Shown: one piece after another, positions 6,206-7,651 of the stretch
Position numbering within the stretch: position 1 is the stretch's first letter
Layout of the letters: each line of letters starts with the position of its first letter
Source: Actinomycetota bacterium
GTDB taxonomy: Bacteria; Actinomycetota; Acidimicrobiia; Acidimicrobiales; SZUA-35
Length of the DNA: 7,651 bases
Assembly: GCA_027730885.1 (NCBI GenBank)
Contig: JAQCHM010000153.1
Location: 1-7,651 of the forward strand
Reading direction: 5' to 3'
Position numbers and translations under genes: made by a program
Notes under the pieces: generated by a model
The model's database searches: none
What the model was told of the DNA's origin: nothing
What the model saw: only the letters and a program-made list of their open reading frames with translations

Positions 6206-7432
6206 ATGACTTACGAATTCACCGCCAAAGGCCTGGAGATGCAGGAGGCCGTGAAGTCGTTCATGGACGACTTCATCTACCCCAACGAAGAGGAGTTCTA
6301 CGAGGAGTACCACTCCCTCGAGGACCACAACGCCACGCCGCCCATCCTCGACAAGCTGAAGGCCGCCGCTCGTGAGCGAGGTCTGTGGAACCTCTTCATC
6401 CCGCACCTCGATCCTCAGGCTCCGGGCACCAAGCTGTCCAACGTCGATTACGCCCCGATCTCCGAACAACTCGGCAAGGTCACCTTCGCCTCCGAGGCCC
6501 TCAACTGCTCGGCACCCGACACCGGCAACATGGAGATCCTCAACCTCTTCGCCTCCGATGCAGTCAAGCAGCGTTGGCTTTCTCCGCTGCTCGAGGGCGA
6601 CATTCGTTCGGCGTTCTCGATGACCGAGCCCTTGGTTGCGTCTTCCGATGCCTCCAACATCGAGCTCAGCATCAACAAGGACGGCAAGGAATACGTCCTC
6701 AACGGGCGCAAGTGGTTCTCGTCCAATGCACTCCGCCCCGAGTGCGAGGTCCTCATCGTCATGGGCAAGAACGATCCGAACGCCTCGGCCCACCGCCAGC
6801 AGTCGATGATCGTGGTTCCCAAGAACACCCCGGGTATCAGCTTCGGCCGTGACCCGATGGTCTTCGGCTACCACGACCGTGGCGGCCACCCTGAGATCGT
6901 CTACGAGAACGTACGGGTGCCCGAGGATCACATCCTGGGCGGCGAGGGCGATGGTTTCGCCATCAGCCAAGCCCGTCTCGGCCCCGGTCGCATCCACCAC
7001 TGCATGCGAGCCATCGGTGTCGCCGAACGAGCGCTCGAGGCCATGTGTCGTCGAGCCCTCGATCGCGAGACCTTCGGCAAGACCGTTGCCCAACACAGCC
7101 TGGTCCAGGACTGGATCGCCGAAGGCCGCATCGAGATCGACCAGGCACGTCAGTACGTCATGTACGTCGCGCACCTGATGGACACCGTCGGCAACAAGGC
7201 GGCAGCCCAGGAGATCTCGGGCATCAAGGTCGCCATTCCCAACATGGCGCTGAAGATCATCGACCGTGCCATCCAGATCCACGGCGCGGCCGGTGTCACC
7301 CAGTTCTTCCCACTGGCCCACATGTACGCCCACATGCGCACGTTGCGAATCGCCGACGGCCCCGACGAGGTGCACAAGATGACCATCGCACGACGCGAGC
7401 TGCGCCGCTACGAGCCCAGCTTCCGCCCCTAG
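6206..7432 (+). CDS. acyl-CoA dehydrogenase, ACAD10/11-like subfamily
   Basis: This 408-residue flavoenzyme is complete and likely performs FAD-dependent alpha,beta-dehydrogenation of an acyl-CoA in the cytoplasm. The N-terminal helical domain includes GLWNLFIPHLDP (59-70). The middle domain has SAFSMTEPLVASSDASNI (135-152), the FAD- and substrate-binding signature, and NGRKWFSS (166-173). The C-terminal helical domain has GRIHHCMRAIGVAERALE (261-278), MDTVGNKAA (325-333), AIQIHGAAGV (355-364) and RIADGPDEVHK (381-391). In medium-chain enzymes the catalytic base is Glu in a YEGT motif; the aligned residue here is Asp384 in ADGPDEVH, as I recall for the ACAD10/11-like group. The substrate is unknown; branched, very-long or hydroxylated acyl chains are possibilities. 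The gene appears to be monocistronic, with an upstream leader of up to 167 bp and a possible hairpin just after its stop. Confidence 0.93.
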   Translation: MTYEFTAKGLEMQEAVKSFMDDFIYPNEEEFYEEYHSLEDHNATPPILDKLKAAARERGLWNLFIPHLDPQAPGTKLSNVDYAPISEQLGKVTFASEALNCSAPDTGNMEILNLFASDAVKQRWLSPLLEGDIRSAFSMTEPLVASSDASNIELSINKDGKEYVLNGRKWFSSNALRPECEVLIVMGKNDPNASAHRQQSMIVVPKNTPGISFGRDPMVFGYHDRGGHPEIVYENVRVPEDHILGGEGDGFAISQARLGPGRIHHCMRAIGVAERALEAMCRRALDRETFGKTVAQHSLVQDWIAEGRIEIDQARQYVMYVAHLMDTVGNKAAAQEISGIKVAIPNMALKIIDRAIQIHGAAGVTQFFPLAHMYAHMRTLRIADGPDEVHKMTIARRELRRYEPSFRP

Positions 7433-7451
7433 CTGGACCTTCCTTCCGGAT

Positions 7452-7544
7452 CCCGACCACCCCCGTTCTGCAAGCCCGTGACCCACGGGTGGGTGTGGTG
7501 GGTCGTGCAGAACGGAGGTCGGGTGGGTTGGGCTTGCAGAACGG
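7452..7544. repeat. compound direct and inverted repeat, possible terminator or REP/MITE-like element
   Basis: Starting 20 bp after the dehydrogenase stop, CCGTTCTGCAAGCCC (7463-7477) is exactly complementary to GGGCTTGCAGAACGG (7530-7544). A second copy of the right arm, TGCAGAACGG (7506-7515), is exactly complementary to 7463-7472. GACCCAC (7480-7486) pairs with GTGGGTC (7498-7504), and CCCGACC (7452-7458) pairs with GGTCGGG (7517-7523). Read on the minus strand there are two tandem units of about 30 bases, each beginning CCGTTCTGCA, followed by one inverted half. Transcribed RNA could fold in two mutually exclusive ways. There is no T-run, so an ordinary intrinsic terminator is not proven; a small palindromic repeat element is equally possible. 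Confidence 0.75.
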
Positions 7545-7651
7545 TCAGGCGACGGCCCTCAAACGTCGGCGGAGCTGCGGGTAGCGCTAGCAGGATGCGG
7601 AAAAGCGGGGCCCGTGGCGTGGGGTGAGTCTCGGCGGGTCTGATCGGCTGT
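7545..7651. other. non-coding or edge sequence with no supported feature
   Basis: After the repeat I see no recognisable gene, promoter or RNA. Minus-strand frames entering from the right edge run into stops without recognisable motifs, for example one ending SSADV. The tail of a gene lying beyond the window cannot be excluded. Confidence 0.3.

Noticed and set aside
6113..7486. Long minus-strand open frame (457 codons) opposite the acyl-CoA dehydrogenase
   Set aside because: It is an antisense shadow of a clearly recognised enzyme. It has Leu/Val/Gly/Asp-rich low-information sequence and no family motif.
7045..7584. 179-codon plus-strand frame running through the dehydrogenase 3' end into the repeat
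   Set aside because: It is an Arg/Pro/His-rich out-of-frame shadow with no motifs.

Overview
This is a 7.65-kb stretch of high-GC chromosomal DNA with tightly spaced genes on both strands. The proteins look actinobacterial. The membrane protein at 5232-5810 carries a motif I associate with an actinobacterial family, and the alpha-glucan phosphorylase fragment and the ADGPDEVH-type acyl-CoA dehydrogenase are of actinobacterial type. An uncultured Acidimicrobiia-like organism is a reasonable guess, but the window has no marker gene that proves it.

Layout. 1-492 (+) is the C-terminal part of a TetR-family regulator cut by the window edge. 500-about 690 (+) is the N-terminal part of a RimK-associated-type (DTGA) zinc/aspartic protease. 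It runs head-on into about 688-1062 (-), the N-terminal part of an alpha-glucan phosphorylase. Both genes lose their 3' ends at the same point, so the window contains a deletion or rearrangement scar, or an assembly join. 1260-2651 (+) is a complete class-I-type DNA photolyase. Its stop overlaps the 3' end of 2630-4942 (-), a complete PLP-dependent Lys/Arg/Orn decarboxylase of the LdcA/AdiA type. After a 289-bp divergent spacer, 5232-5810 (+) is a four-helix membrane protein of unknown function. Its stop codon abuts that of a small minus-strand frame (5811-6038), which is interrupted by an in-frame amber codon. 6206-7432 (+) is a complete ACAD10/11-type acyl-CoA dehydrogenase with a strong ribosome binding site. 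The window ends in non-coding DNA carrying a striking direct-plus-inverted repeat structure (7452-7544).

The genes do not form an obvious pathway. They are DNA repair (photolyase), polyamine or acid-stress metabolism (decarboxylase), fatty-acyl or hydroxy-acyl-CoA oxidation (acyl-CoA dehydrogenase) and remnants of glycogen breakdown. Four of the complete or nearly complete genes meet in two convergent pairs with no room for an ordinary intergenic terminator. I see no phage, CRISPR, transposase, toxin-antitoxin or defence genes, and nothing that I would call a new biological system. The items most worth a second look are the double truncation near 690, the 3'-terminal repeat structure, the amber-interrupted small gene, and unusual active-site positions in the photolyase.
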